DNA of 64,000 bases from Flavobacteriaceae bacterium (GTDB lineage Bacteria; Bacteroidota; Bacteroidia; Flavobacteriales; Flavobacteriaceae), in NCBI GenBank assembly GCA_029243165.1, contig JAQWSN010000027.1, forward strand, positions 62,001 through 126,000. The letters are read 5' to 3'. Positions 1 through 9,900 of this stretch are shown here, piece after piece (within the stretch, counting starts at the first letter, position 1; the number at the start of each line of letters is the position of its first letter). A model generated the notes under the pieces. That model did not search any database, was not told the origin of the DNA, and saw nothing but the letters and a program-made list of their open reading frames with translations. The translations under genes and the position numbers were made by a program.

Positions 1-3000
1 TCATAATAAGAACCCTTGATTAGAGGGAACATATCATAAATAAATTGTTTTGCTCCAAGTATTTTATTCATTGGAATATCAAGACCTCTTCTGTTACCAT
101 CAATATAATAACCATAACCTAAATAATAACTTTTCCATGATTCAAGGGTAAACCCTGAACAACATTTCCAAGGACTTAAAGCAGCCTCTAATCTTATATC
201 CTGATTTGGAATACTGGGGTCAGTTTTATCAAGATGTAAAAAGTCTTCAAGACCATCTGAAAAAAAATCTCCATCTGAATCTACTGGGAAAATACTTGGG
301 TTATTTCTGTCTCCCTGAAATTTATCTTCATCATAGTCAGAAAATCCGTCACCATCACTATCATCACCTGATTCGAATTTGCCATTATGATTTAGCCCGT
401 CAGAGAGACCATCCCGATCAGTGTCCCAAAAGTTTTTATCGGTTCCTATATGTATTTCGTAGGAATCTGATAATCCATCATTATCTGCATCAAATGTCTG
501 ATTTGACTCAGTCCAAACAAGTGGTTCAGGGTCAACAATATCAATAAAAGTATCATTATCGTCGTTTTTATCAGTCAGATCACCAATAAAATCTAGATCA
601 TTGTCTTGATCGTCTAATGGATCGTATACAGCAGTATCTAGAAAATTTAAAACCCCGTCTCCGTCAATATCATTGTCAAAAAAGTCATCTATCCCATCGC
701 CATCTGAATCCCAAAATTTGGAGGGATCATTTGGAAACATATCATACATGTAGTTATCAAAATTATCTGTACCAAATGGTAACCCATATATACTTAACCT
801 TTTCATAGAACAACATCCCGAACCATCTCCAGTTTCTTCAGGCTGAAATCTCCAGCCATATTCACTCCAAATATTGCTCCGGATAATTCCCGTATTGTAT
901 GCTGTAAGAGATGATATACTTTTTGTAAGTATAATTGGAGCTATGAGATTTACGGAATCATCTGAATTATTTGCTGACCTTATATGGAGTCTGTTTTGAT
1001 CTATCACAACACTTAATTGAACATTATTTATAGTTCCCTGCTCATCAATTTTTTGTTTTATAAATAGTAGCCAATCTTGTACTTTATATTGTTGATTACT
1101 AACCACATTAAATTCATACTCTTCATAATTGTCCCCACTTCCTATTATAAATTTATATTCTTCTGGTTCTAGCCACAAATCAGGATTAGCAACTATATAG
1201 GTTCTTTGCCACCCTGGTTTGCTAAATCGAAAAGATCTCCCGTCTGGTATACCATCATTATCTGAATCCCAATCTTGATAATTTGAAATTAAATTTCCGT
1301 CTTGATCAACTTTAGTTTGTTCATAATTATCTGACAAACCATCGTGGTCGTAATCTGAAATGGAATTTGAACTAACTAATGGATTTTCTCCGATGAATTC
1401 TTCATCAAAATCCATCATCCAATCATTATCATCATCCAAATCTATATCGTCAGGAATACCATCGGCATCAGAATCAAATACATATTTTTCGATGTAAGGG
1501 AGTTCGTCGTCGAAGTTCACAATTCCGTCACCATCTATATCATTATCAAGATTGTCTCCTAACCCATCACCATCAGTATCACTATATTCGGTTGGATCAT
1601 TTGGGAAAGCATCAATTAAATATTCCCTGTTTGTATTTCCATATATAACTCCATTATATTTAGTTAAAACTTCTCCAACATTTTCTGATGAAATACTACT
1701 TCTATACCAATCCCCCCTGTATCTGGCAATTTCTCTATCAATAGAAAATACTTTTAACCTTTTTTCGTCATTTATATAACCTAAATATGAATTAGTAGAA
1801 TAAAAATTAAATTGTTTTCTAATCTCACCAGTTGATGGGTTTGGTATTCCCCTTACTATCAAAAAATTTCCATCGATAAAAGTTTCAAAGTATGATCTAT
1901 TTTGATTACTTTCTTCTCTATCATAAGGTATATAATTTCTATCGCTTTGAAAACGGTTGTAGAAATAATCAAGAATATCTTTCCCTGTTTGTATGCTATT
2001 GTCTACAGTTAAGTAGTACTCAAAACCAGAATCATAGGGTTCAGAATCGTACCCTTGGATTCTCAAATAATAACTTTCTCCTAAAATTGGCTTGGCTTCA
2101 AGATCTGGAACCTCAATTGCATAAACCCAATTGTTATCTTCTCTATATGGATATTTATACCCATCACTATAGCCATCTCCATCGCTATCCCAATTAGCAG
2201 GATCACTGCCATTTACATTTATTTCGTAGTTATTAGAAAGTCCATCTCCATCATTGTCAAAATATTCAGATCCTGGAAAACTTTCAGGATTCAAGGGATC
2301 ACTACCATTAAATATTTCATCATCGTCTAAAAATGTATCTCCATCATCATCAAAATCTATTTCATCTGCAAAAGTATCCTCTTTTCTAAAATCATATTCT
2401 CCAGTGGAATTACAATGACACTCATCTGCTTCTTCTCCCCAAATGCCGTTATCATTATAATCGTGAATACCATCCCAATGTCCAAAGTCAGAATTTTTAG
2501 ATTGTAATCTATCATTAGGAAAAGCATCAATTAAAATCTCAACTTTGTAATCATCCTTGAAAGAATCTCCTTTTGTTATTTCAATAATAGAATAGGCTGT
2601 TTTACTTCTTGAAAACCTGTAGCTTTTATTTATTTTAAACTTCTTTTTGAATTTTTGGTTCCCTTTATGAATAACAACAAATAAATACGTTTCAAAAGCC
2701 CCTTTGAAATAAGGATTATTAATATCATACCTTTCAGATCCAGAATTGTTTGGGTCGGGCTCCATAGTAATAAGAGGCTCATTATCGTCAAAATAATACT
2801 TAAAAATTGTAGCGCTTGAATTATTTGATAAAACATCATCAATTTCAACCGTTGCATCAAAATTTTCTAATGAAGTTTCTGATCGAGTATGAGTTTTTAT
2901 TGAAGCAGTGGTAATAGATATATCCTCAATTGAAACTTTATCAAGGCCTTGGTTTGTGTGATCTGTTATCTGTATATAAAGTTTTTCATCAATACCGTCA

Positions 3001-6000
3001 CCATCAATATCTCTGTCTTTATTATCCCCAATTCCATCGTTATCATAATCAGACCATTCATCTAAATCCGTAGGGAATGCATCTGTTTTCCATCTGGTCT
3101 TAGGCATCCACCTATCATACTCTTCGACATACTCCCATTCTATATTTCCATTGGTTTGATCAAACCCAAAGCATTTTCTCCAATTTTGTTCATACCAAAC
3201 ATTACCCGATTGATCTTGAATTTTAATCCACTTTGAAGAATCGCATTCCCCATCCAAAAAACCATCACCGTCAGAATCGGGATTTGTAAGGCTTGAGCCA
3301 ATAAAATTTTCATATTCATCAGATAAACCATCTTCATCGGTATCTTTAGTCCCAGCAGTAGGTTTTGGATCATTTGGATCCCAAATTTCATTTGGAAAAT
3401 AATCGTTGAAATCATCAACTCCATCACCATCGGAATCAGCATTGTCTTTGTCTGTTTTTAAGAAAAATATTTCAACCCAATCTTCAACTCTGTCCTTATC
3501 AGAGTCAGTTATTAGTGAAGGGTCATTGGGCCAATCATCCCAACCATCTTCTGCCCAGTCACCATCTGAATTATTATTAAAGGGATCTGTGCCTGTACCA
3601 CCTTCAGATTCTGACAACTCTTCAATTACATCTGGTAAATAATCCCCATCTGAATCTAAAGGTTGAGAATCCCATTTTTTTGGATTTGTATTTATTCTGG
3701 GATGGATTTCATATACGTCAAGATATCCATCATTGTCATCATCCTCATCTTCAATGTCATCAATATCATCCCAATCTGTGTCTCGTAATTTATTAATGTC
3801 ATTTGGACTGTCATCTCTTACGATTATGATTCCATCTGAGGAAGTAAATAAACAATCAGAATTCCACTCATCCTGAGTTATTCTTCCATCTAGATTACAA
3901 TCTCTCTCAATTTCAACAAACCTGTAATAAACTAGCCATGGATCACAATCTTTTCCACATATAGCTACAAGTTTTTGAATAATCTCTTCTCTTTTATTCT
4001 TATCTACTCCGTCCCAACCATTATATAGGTCACCATCTGAATTTTTATTAAAGGGATCTGTTTTATTGAATTCTATTTCAAAATAGTCAGGTAATCCATC
4101 TCCATCAGAATCATATCTGTATAAAGAAGTTCTAGGAAACAAATCATCTTTATCGGACACACCGTCCGAATCTGTATCTGGATTGTATGGGTCTGTCCAT
4201 AACTTCTGTTCGTCTTCATCACTTATTTGATCTTTGTCACTATCTAAGTGCTCAAAATTAAGTCCTTTAATATTAGGTTCCATATCAAGACCGTCTAGAA
4301 CTCCATCTTCATCAATATCTGGATTGAAATCGTTATCATCCACACCAGCATCTAATCCGTCATTGTCTCGATCAAATTGTCTATTAGGATCTCTAGGAAA
4401 TTGATCATTCCCATCAAGAATTTTATCCCCGTCAGTATCTGATTTTAAAAAATTAGTCCCAATTGATAATTCAACCAAATCAGGTATCCCATCGTAATCC
4501 TGATCTTTCTTAAAGGCAGGGTTATTTGGATAAGCATCATCTGCATCAGCAACTCCATCGTTATCCGAATCAATAGTCGATTCATCAGGTTCGTCTCCTA
4601 TATCTAAGTTTCTTAGAGAGAACATATCACCAAACTCATCTATGGCAATTAATTTATTGTTGAGAGTCAAATCTATCCATCGCTTATTTTCTCCTATCCT
4701 TTTTGGTGTTGGAATTATAACACCATCATATATTCCCCAAACGTATAGTGCTCCAGTATCAGTTATACCAGCGACAGTAGCATCGTATATATTTTTTTGG
4801 CTGTTAACATTTGGGTATTTTGGGTTTTGGAAATTTTCAGAAATCTCTATTTTTTCCCAACTTAAATCCCTAATTACATCTGAGGAATTCCAATTTAAAA
4901 CAGGTGTTGGAAAAGGTATAAATATATCTATCCCCAAATTCTTTTCTATATTGACTGCTGGCATGAAATAATTTTCATCCGTAGGTTCTACATTATAATT
5001 CTTGTGTTTACTAATTTCGTAATCATAGGTATCAATCCCACCGTAAACAGTTCCCCATGCATATAATTTTTTAGAATCTTTTTCTATACCAAACGCAAAA
5101 GTCTTACCGAATGCAAAATCATGAAAATAAATTGTTCCTTCACTTAAATTCAATTCATTATCAATGTAAGTCTCTACATTGATCCAGTCAGCAATATCCA
5201 TGGGTTTATTTGGGTCCGTACCAATTAGTTCTTCAAAAGCATTTGAAAAGAAATCAAAGTCATCATCTGGTGGACTATTTGCAGAATTTTCAGAATAGTC
5301 ATTGGTATTTTCAGTATCATATAGTTGTTCGTCAAAGTTATAATACAAATCATTATCACTATCCATGGCACCCCAAAAATCATCATTCGGAAGAGTTTTG
5401 ATTTTTACGGGTGTATAGTAAATATCAATACTAGGTTTTTTTTCCTTTCTATCTTCTTCGTTAGGGTTTACATAATTAAACATTAAGGATTCTTCCCTAC
5501 TAATCATCTTGGGGATAATTCTTTTATCATTACTACCCCAAGCCCATAATTCGCCTTTATCATTCAAAGCCATGGTAGTTTTGTAATGTGTTTTAACCTT
5601 TATCCAGTTTTGCAATTTATCGTCATATTTTACCTTTCCTATGGTATCTCCGACTGAAAAAGTTTTTCCGCCCTGATATCTAACAAATTCAGGAATTTCA
5701 AATGTTTGTTTTGGTAATATAGCCCAACCATCAGTTGTGGTAAAACTAGCTATGTTTGTTTTGATTTGTTCACTACCAATTTCAAGAATCCATTCATATT
5801 CGTAAGTTGTATCAGAACTCAATCCTGTTATTACTTTATCAAAATATCCAAGATTAAAATCTTGCGTATTGCTTATAGTTCCAACTAAAGTGTTGGTTGT
5901 TAATTCGGATGTACTAGAACCTTGTGATGAAATTAATTTATTAACTACTAATCTAATTTGACCATTAAATAGTTCATCTGTAGCCTTATTAACCTCAAGA

Positions 6001-6149
6001 GATAATTTTACATTATCATAATGAATTTCAGTTCCAGGCAAATCATTATTCAATAAAATTCTTCTTTCTTGAGAAAAAGCTGAATAACTTAGGCAAGAGC
6101 CTAAGAAAATTGCTAAAAATATATTAAATAAATTCTTTGTTATTCTCAT
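1..6149 (-). CDS. Giant secreted protein with RCC1-like segments and thrombospondin type-3-like repeats (3' end outside window)
   Basis: The frame is open from an ATG at 6149 to the left edge (2,049 complete codons) with no stop that I could find in the rows I checked; the C terminus lies outside. Residues 1-27 form a signal peptide (basic MRITK, hydrophobic core, cleavage near SAFSQ). Roughly residues 180-500 contain three segments like RCC1 blades (ELWAWGSND, KLYAWGTVYGG, ALYVWGIYDG). From about residue 520 on, the chain is dominated by acidic DSDGDGxxD units, the calcium-binding style of thrombospondin type-3 repeats, often in blocks such as DAFPNDP followed by DGDGLGDN. Longer non-repeat segments interrupt them near plus-strand positions 830-1230, 1620-2150 and 2580-2990. 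Such proteins in Flavobacteriia are usually surface or adhesion proteins, often exported by type IX secretion; that role is inference, because a C-terminal sorting domain cannot be seen. A promoter lies just upstream. Confidence 0.9.
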   Translation of the reverse strand, partial: MRITKNLFNIFLAIFLGSCLSYSAFSQERRILLNNDLPGTEIHYDNVKLSLEVNKATDELFNGQIRLVVNKLISSQGSSTSELTTNTLVGTISNTQDFNLGYFDKVITGLSSDTTYEYEWILEIGSEQIKTNIASFTTTDGWAILPKQTFEIPEFVRYQGGKTFSVGDTIGKVKYDDKLQNWIKVKTHYKTTMALNDKGELWAWGSNDKRIIPKMISREESLMFNYVNPNEEDRKEKKPSIDIYYTPVKIKTLPNDDFWGAMDSDNDLYYNFDEQLYDTENTNDYSENSANSPPDDDFDFFSNAFEELIGTDPNKPMDIADWINVETYIDNELNLSEGTIYFHDFAFGKTFAFGIEKDSKKLYAWGTVYGGIDTYDYEISKHKNYNVEPTDENYFMPAVNIEKNLGIDIFIPFPTPVLNWNSSDVIRDLSWEKIEISENFQNPKYPNVNSQKNIYDATVAGITDTGALYVWGIYDGVIIPTPKRIGENKRWIDLTLNNKLIAIDEFGDMFSLRNLDIGDEPDESTIDSDNDGVADADDAYPNNPAFKKDQDYDGIPDLVELSIGTNFLKSDTDGDKILDGNDQFPRDPNRQFDRDNDGLDAGVDDNDFNPDIDEDGVLDGLDMEPNIKGLNFEHLDSDKDQISDEDEQKLWTDPYNPDTDSDGVSDKDDLFPRTSLYRYDSDGDGLPDYFEIEFNKTDPFNKNSDGDLYNGWDGVDKNKREEIIQKLVAICGKDCDPWLVYYRFVEIERDCNLDGRITQDEWNSDCLFTSSDGIIIVRDDSPNDINKLRDTDWDDIDDIEDEDDDNDGYLDVYEIHPRINTNPKKWDSQPLDSDGDYLPDVIEELSESEGGTGTDPFNNNSDGDWAEDGWDDWPNDPSLITDSDKDRVEDWVEIFFLKTDKDNADSDGDGVDDFNDYFPNEIWDPNDPKPTAGTKDTDEDGLSDEYENFIGSSLTNPDSDGDGFLDGECDSSKWIKIQDQSGNVWYEQNWRKCFGFDQTNGNIEWEYVEEYDRWMPKTRWKTDAFPTDLDEWSDYDNDGIGDNKDRDIDGDGIDEKLYIQITDHTNQGLDKVSIEDISITTASIKTHTRSETSLENFDATVEIDDVLSNNSSATIFKYYFDDNEPLITMEPDPNNSGSERYDINNPYFKGAFETYLFVVIHKGNQKFKKKFKINKSYRFSRSKTAYSIIEITKGDSFKDDYKVEILIDAFPNDRLQSKNSDFGHWDGIHDYNDNGIWGEEADECHCNSTGEYDFRKEDTFADEIDFDDDGDTFLDDDEIFNGSDPLNPESFPGSEYFDNDGDGLSNNYEINVNGSDPANWDSDGDGYSDGYKYPYREDNNWVYAIEVPDLEAKPILGESYYLRIQGYDSEPYDSGFEYYLTVDNSIQTGKDILDYFYNRFQSDRNYIPYDREESNQNRSYFETFIDGNFLIVRGIPNPSTGEIRKQFNFYSTNSYLGYINDEKRLKVFSIDREIARYRGDWYRSSISSENVGEVLTKYNGVIYGNTNREYLIDAFPNDPTEYSDTDGDGLGDNLDNDIDGDGIVNFDDELPYIEKYVFDSDADGIPDDIDLDDDNDWMMDFDEEFIGENPLVSSNSISDYDHDGLSDNYEQTKVDQDGNLISNYQDWDSDNDGIPDGRSFRFSKPGWQRTYIVANPDLWLEPEEYKFIIGSGDNYEEYEFNVVSNQQYKVQDWLLFIKQKIDEQGTINNVQLSVVIDQNRLHIRSANNSDDSVNLIAPIILTKSISSLTAYNTGIIRSNIWSEYGWRFQPEETGDGSGCCSMKRLSIYGLPFGTDNFDNYMYDMFPNDPSKFWDSDGDGIDDFFDNDIDGDGVLNFLDTAVYDPLDDQDNDLDFIGDLTDKNDDNDTFIDIVDPEPLVWTESNQTFDADNDGLSDSYEIHIGTDKNFWDTDRDGLSDGLNHNGKFESGDDSDGDGFSDYDEDKFQGDRNNPSIFPVDSDGDFFSDGLEDFLHLDKTDPSIPNQDIRLEAALSPWKCCSGFTLESWKSYYLGYGYYIDGNRRGLDIPMNKILGAKQFIYDMFPLIKGSYY

Positions 6150-6180
6150 AACTAATAAAAAGGATTTAAAAGCTTTGCCT

Positions 6181-6210
6181 CAAATTCAAATGATTTACAG
6201 TTCTTAACAA
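6181..6210 (-). promoter_or_regulatory. Promoter of the giant repeat protein gene
   Basis: Reading the minus strand there is TTG (6210-6208), 19 bases, then TGAATTTG (6188-6181), one mismatch from the Bacteroidota consensus TTG-N19-TAnnTTTG. Transcription would start near 6177, leaving a leader of about 28 nt before the ATG at 6149. Confidence 0.5.
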
Positions 6211-6242
6211 GTAAAATTAGGTAATTTTATCTGAATTTAAAC

Positions 6243-6273
6243 AAAAAAAGCCCTCCATTTCACTGGAAAGCTT
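6243..6273 (-). terminator. Intrinsic terminator downstream of tRNA-Asp
   Basis: On the minus strand a 10-bp stem (AAGCTTTCCA with TGGAGGGCTT, two G-U pairs) closes a 6-base loop and is followed directly by seven T. It lies about 60 bases past the tRNA 3' end and separates the tRNA from the giant gene. Confidence 0.7.
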
Positions 6274-6333
6274 CTCACTGGTTGAAAACATCGAACAAAA
6301 TTCGATTTAACAACACACAACTTCTTAAAAAAG

Positions 6334-6407
6334 CGGTCTGGACGGGACTCGAACCCGCGACCCCATGCGTGACAGGCATGTATTCTAACCAACTGAACTA
6401 CCAGACC
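6334..6407 (-). tRNA. tRNA-Asp (anticodon GTC)
   Basis: The minus strand folds as a 74-nt cloverleaf. The acceptor stem is GGTCTGG with CCAGACC and discriminator G; the D arm contains AGTTCAGTTGGTTAGAA, the anticodon loop reads CTGTCAC (GTC), and the T arm reads GGGTTCGAGTCCC. It closely resembles other bacterial tRNA-Asp sequences. The CCA end is not encoded. It has its own promoter and terminator, so it is probably a single-gene transcription unit. Confidence 0.97.
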
Positions 6408-6420
6408 TAATTAGCGTGTG

Positions 6421-6450
6421 CAAATATACGTTCCTATTTCAATTTGCCAA
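6421..6450 (-). promoter_or_regulatory. Consensus promoter of tRNA-Asp
   Basis: Minus strand: TTG (6450-6448), exactly 19 bases, then TATATTTG (6428-6421), a full match to the Bacteroidota TTG-N19-TAnnTTTG consensus. The predicted start near 6417 leaves a 10-nt tRNA 5' leader. The perfect match fits a highly expressed stable-RNA gene and supports the phylum call. Confidence 0.8.
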
Positions 6451-6496
6451 ACAAATACCGACAAAAAGAAAATTAAAAACAAAGATGTTGTGAAGC

Positions 6497-6814
6497 CTAA
6501 ATTACAGCGTCTAGAGCCTCGGCATAAGCCGTCTTGGGTGAAACACCAACATGCCTCCCAACCAATTCTCCTTTGTCAAAAACTAAAACTGTAGGGATGT
6601 TTCGAACACCATACTTGGCAGCAAATTCCTGATTAGCATCTACATCCACCTTTCCTACAACGGCTTTACCGTCATAATCTTGACTTATTTCGTCTATGAT
6701 AGGTCCTACCATTCGACAAGGACCGCACCATGCCGCCCAAAAATCAACCAGTACTGGTTTCTCTGATTTTAATACTACTTCTTCAAATGTTGCATCTGTT
6801 ATTTCTAATGCCAT
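6497..6814 (-). CDS. trxA: Thioredoxin
   Basis: Thiol-disulfide oxidoreductase of 105 residues, the normal length for a cytoplasmic thioredoxin. The active site WCGPC has its cysteines at residues 30 and 33, preceded by VLVDFWAA; the conserved cis-proline motif is seen as RNIPT. There is no signal peptide. It reduces protein disulfides and supplies electrons to enzymes such as ribonucleotide reductase. It sits downstream of dnaE in the same direction, about 96 bases away, with a possible -7 box in the gap, so it could be transcribed alone. Confidence 0.97.
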   Translation of the reverse strand: MALEITDATFEEVVLKSEKPVLVDFWAAWCGPCRMVGPIIDEISQDYDGKAVVGKVDVDANQEFAAKYGVRNIPTVLVFDKGELVGRHVGVSPKTAYAEALDAVI

Positions 6815-6872
6815 ATTAAATATTTTAAGCGTAAAGTTAAATAATTAATGGATTTTCACTCGGTTTTAAAAT

Positions 6873-6905
6873 CAAATTTACTTATCCAATTATACCTTTT
6901 CCCAA
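6873..6905 (-). promoter_or_regulatory. Possible promoter of trxA
   Basis: On the minus strand TAAATTTG (6880-6873) is a full match to the Bacteroidota -7 box. The nearest usable TTG (6905-6903) is 22 bases away, longer than the usual 19-20, so the call is weak. Confidence 0.35.
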
Positions 6906-6910
6906 TTGAT

Positions 6911-9900
6911 TCAATTGAGTTTGTAATGCCAGGATTCTTGGTCTAAATACTGAAGTAAATCGGATGTAATTTTTACCTTTTGCTTCTTACTGTTCAGCAT
7001 TAGCTTTACTTTCTTTTTGGAATCGTAAACGCTAAAATACAAAGACTGATCCCCCTTGTAAGACTTTAAATTATCTTGTAATATCAAAATCTGCTCCTCT
7101 TTAAGTTGATGAATATCCAGCTGGAGTGTCAACTTTTTTGCATTAGTTTCAATGGTGTTTTGTAACATTTCAAACTGCAAATACTGCATTCTTGGCGCTC
7201 CAACTTTTCCGGTTTCTCTATTTGTCCAACCCTCACGTATAGAAATTCGAACCCTAATAAATTGGTTTACAACCAGAAAATGACGGTATTTTAAATAATC
7301 TTCTCCAAAAATTCGAAATTCATACTGATCTGTAAAATCCTCCAGAGTAAAACGCGCCCAACCTTTTCCGTTTCGACTCTCTAAATGCTGGACATCATTA
7401 ACGATCCCTCCCAAGCTTAATTCTCGCCTTACCAAATGACTCAAATCACCCAAATGATTCAGAGAGATATTCATAAAATGTTTCATTTCATGGGTGAAAT
7501 CGTCCAAGGGGTGGGAGGAAATGTAAATTCCTACAACTTCTTTTTCTTTTTTCAAACGAATTAAATTCGTCCAGGATTCACAATTCGGAATGGTCAAATC
7601 CTGATAGGTCTCATTGGTCGCATCACTGAACAAACTGGTTTGAGAAGAATTTAAGTTTTCTTGATATTTTGCTCCAAAACGGAGGGCTTTTTCTAAAAAA
7701 GTAATCCCATCTCCATCTGGATTAAAATATTGAGCACGATGCACATTTGACAACGAATCCAATCCGCCCGCCAAAACCAAATTTTCAAATGCTTTTTTGT
7801 TTGCTGCACGAAGGTCTATTCGTTTAACAAGATCAAATATGGAAGTGTACTTTTGTTCCTTTCTCTGTTCAATAATCGTTTCTACAGCACCCCGCCCAAC
7901 TCCTTTTATGGCTCCCATCCCAAAGCGAATTGCTTGTTGGTCATTTACAGTAAACTTATAAAAGGACTCATTGACGTCGGGACCTAAAACTTTAAGTCCC
8001 ATACGACGGCATTCTTCCATGAAAAAAGTGACTTGTTTGATGTCGTTCATATTATTGGAAAGTACTGCAGCCATGTATTCTGCAGGATAATGCGCTTTTA
8101 AATATGCCGTTTGATATCCAATCCAAGCATAACAAGTAGAATGAGATTTATTGAAAGCATATGCCGCAAAAGCTTCCCAATCCTTCCAGATTTTCTCTAA
8201 TACCTCCTCGGGGTGTCCATTTGCTTTACCTCCGTTTATGAATTGAGGTTTTAACTTTTGTAGCAATGCAAAAATCTTTTTCCCCATTGCTTTTCGCAAA
8301 ACATCAGCATCGCCCTTTGAAAAACCCGCAAGTTTTTGAGAAAGCAACATCACTTGCTCCTGATAAACTGTAATTCCGTAGGTTTCTTCCAAATACTCTG
8401 CCATTACTGGAAGGTCATAGCTAATTTCTTCCTGACCGTTTTTTCGATCTACAAAACTCGGAATGTACTCCAAAGGCCCTGGACGATACAGAGCATTCAT
8501 CGCAATCAAATCAGCAAAAACAGTCGGCTTTAAATCCTTTAAATACTTTTGCATTCCAGCAGATTCGTACTGGAAAATCCCGACTGTGTCCCCTCTTTGA
8601 AACAATTCATAGGTTTTTTGATCATCTAGAGGGAACGTATCCGGATCCAAATCTTCATTGTACTTGTATTTCACAAGTTTGACCGTGTCTTTTATGAGCG
8701 TGAGGGTCTTGAGACCCAGAAAATCCATTTTTAACAAACCTGCATCTTCTACAACCGAGTTATCAAACTGAGTTACATACAAGTCCGAATCTTTTGCCGT
8801 AGCCACAGGAACAAATTGAGTAATATCATCCGGAGTAATGATTACACCACAGGCGTGTGTACCCGTATTTCTTAGGGAACCCTCCAACACTTTAGCTTGT
8901 TGAATGGTCTCACCAGACAGACTTTCTTCTTCTGCTAAATTTTTGATTTCATTTACACGCAAAACTTCATCTGCTCTCAATTTTTCTTTCAATTCCTGAT
9001 CGGTTGAATTAAAGATTTTTGAAAGCTTAATATTAGGAAGTAACTTTGCTATCCGATCGGCTTCACCTAATGGCAAATCCAATACTCTAGCGGTATCCCG
9101 TATCGAAGATTTTGCTGCCATGGTTCCATAAGTAATGATTTGCGCTACCTGATTGGAACCGTATTTTTCTATGACATAGTCCATAACGCGACCCCTCCCT
9201 TCATCGTCAAAATCAATATCAATATCGGGCATACTTACCCGATCAGGATTTAGAAAACGCTCAAAAAGCAAATCGTACTCAATCGGATCAATATTGGTAA
9301 TCTTAAGGCAATAAGCCACCACCGATCCTGCTGCGGAACCCCTACCCGGACCCACGGAAACATCCATACTGCGGGCAGCAGCAATAAAATCTTGTACAAT
9401 TAAAAAATAGCCCGGGTAACCAGTATTGGCAATTACATCCAATTCAAAGTTGATCCGCTCTTTAATTTCCTCGGTCAGTTCTGCATAACGTTCTTTTGCT
9501 CCTTCATAAGTGAGAAAGCGCAGGTAATTATTTTCCCCTTCTTTGTCTTCTTCACCTGTGGTGTCTTGATATTCAACAGGAATTTCAAACTTGGGAAGCA
9601 AAACTTCTCGTGCCAGTTCAAAAGGCTCTATTTTGGATACTATTTCATCAATATTCAAAATGGCCTCAGGCAGATCTTGAAAGAGCACTTTCATCTCATC
9701 CTGTGACTTGAAATAGTATTCCTGATTGGGGAAGCCATAGCGAAACCCTCTTCCTCGTCCTATGGGAGTCGCTTGTTTTTCCCCTTCTTTTACACAAAGT
9801 AAAATATCGTGGGCATTAGCCTCCTCTTTATTGGTGTAGTAGGTATTGTTGGTCGCAATTAATGGAATGTTGTGCTTTTTAGAAAACTGAATTAAAACCT

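Noticed and set aside
1-4600. Regular short DNA repeats that might suggest a CRISPR array
   Set aside because: The repeats vary in length and spacing and translate to DSDGDGxxD units in one frame; they are protein-coding repeats.
206-5401. Many small plus- and minus-strand reading frames over the first 6 kb
   Set aside because: They lie in other frames of the giant minus-strand gene, have low-complexity His/Gln/Ser-rich or Leu/Ile-rich translations, and the long frame is open throughout the rows checked.
6150-6240. Possible frameshifted upstream exon of the giant gene
   Set aside because: The ATG at 6149 opens a clean signal peptide and a promoter precedes it, so no extension is needed.
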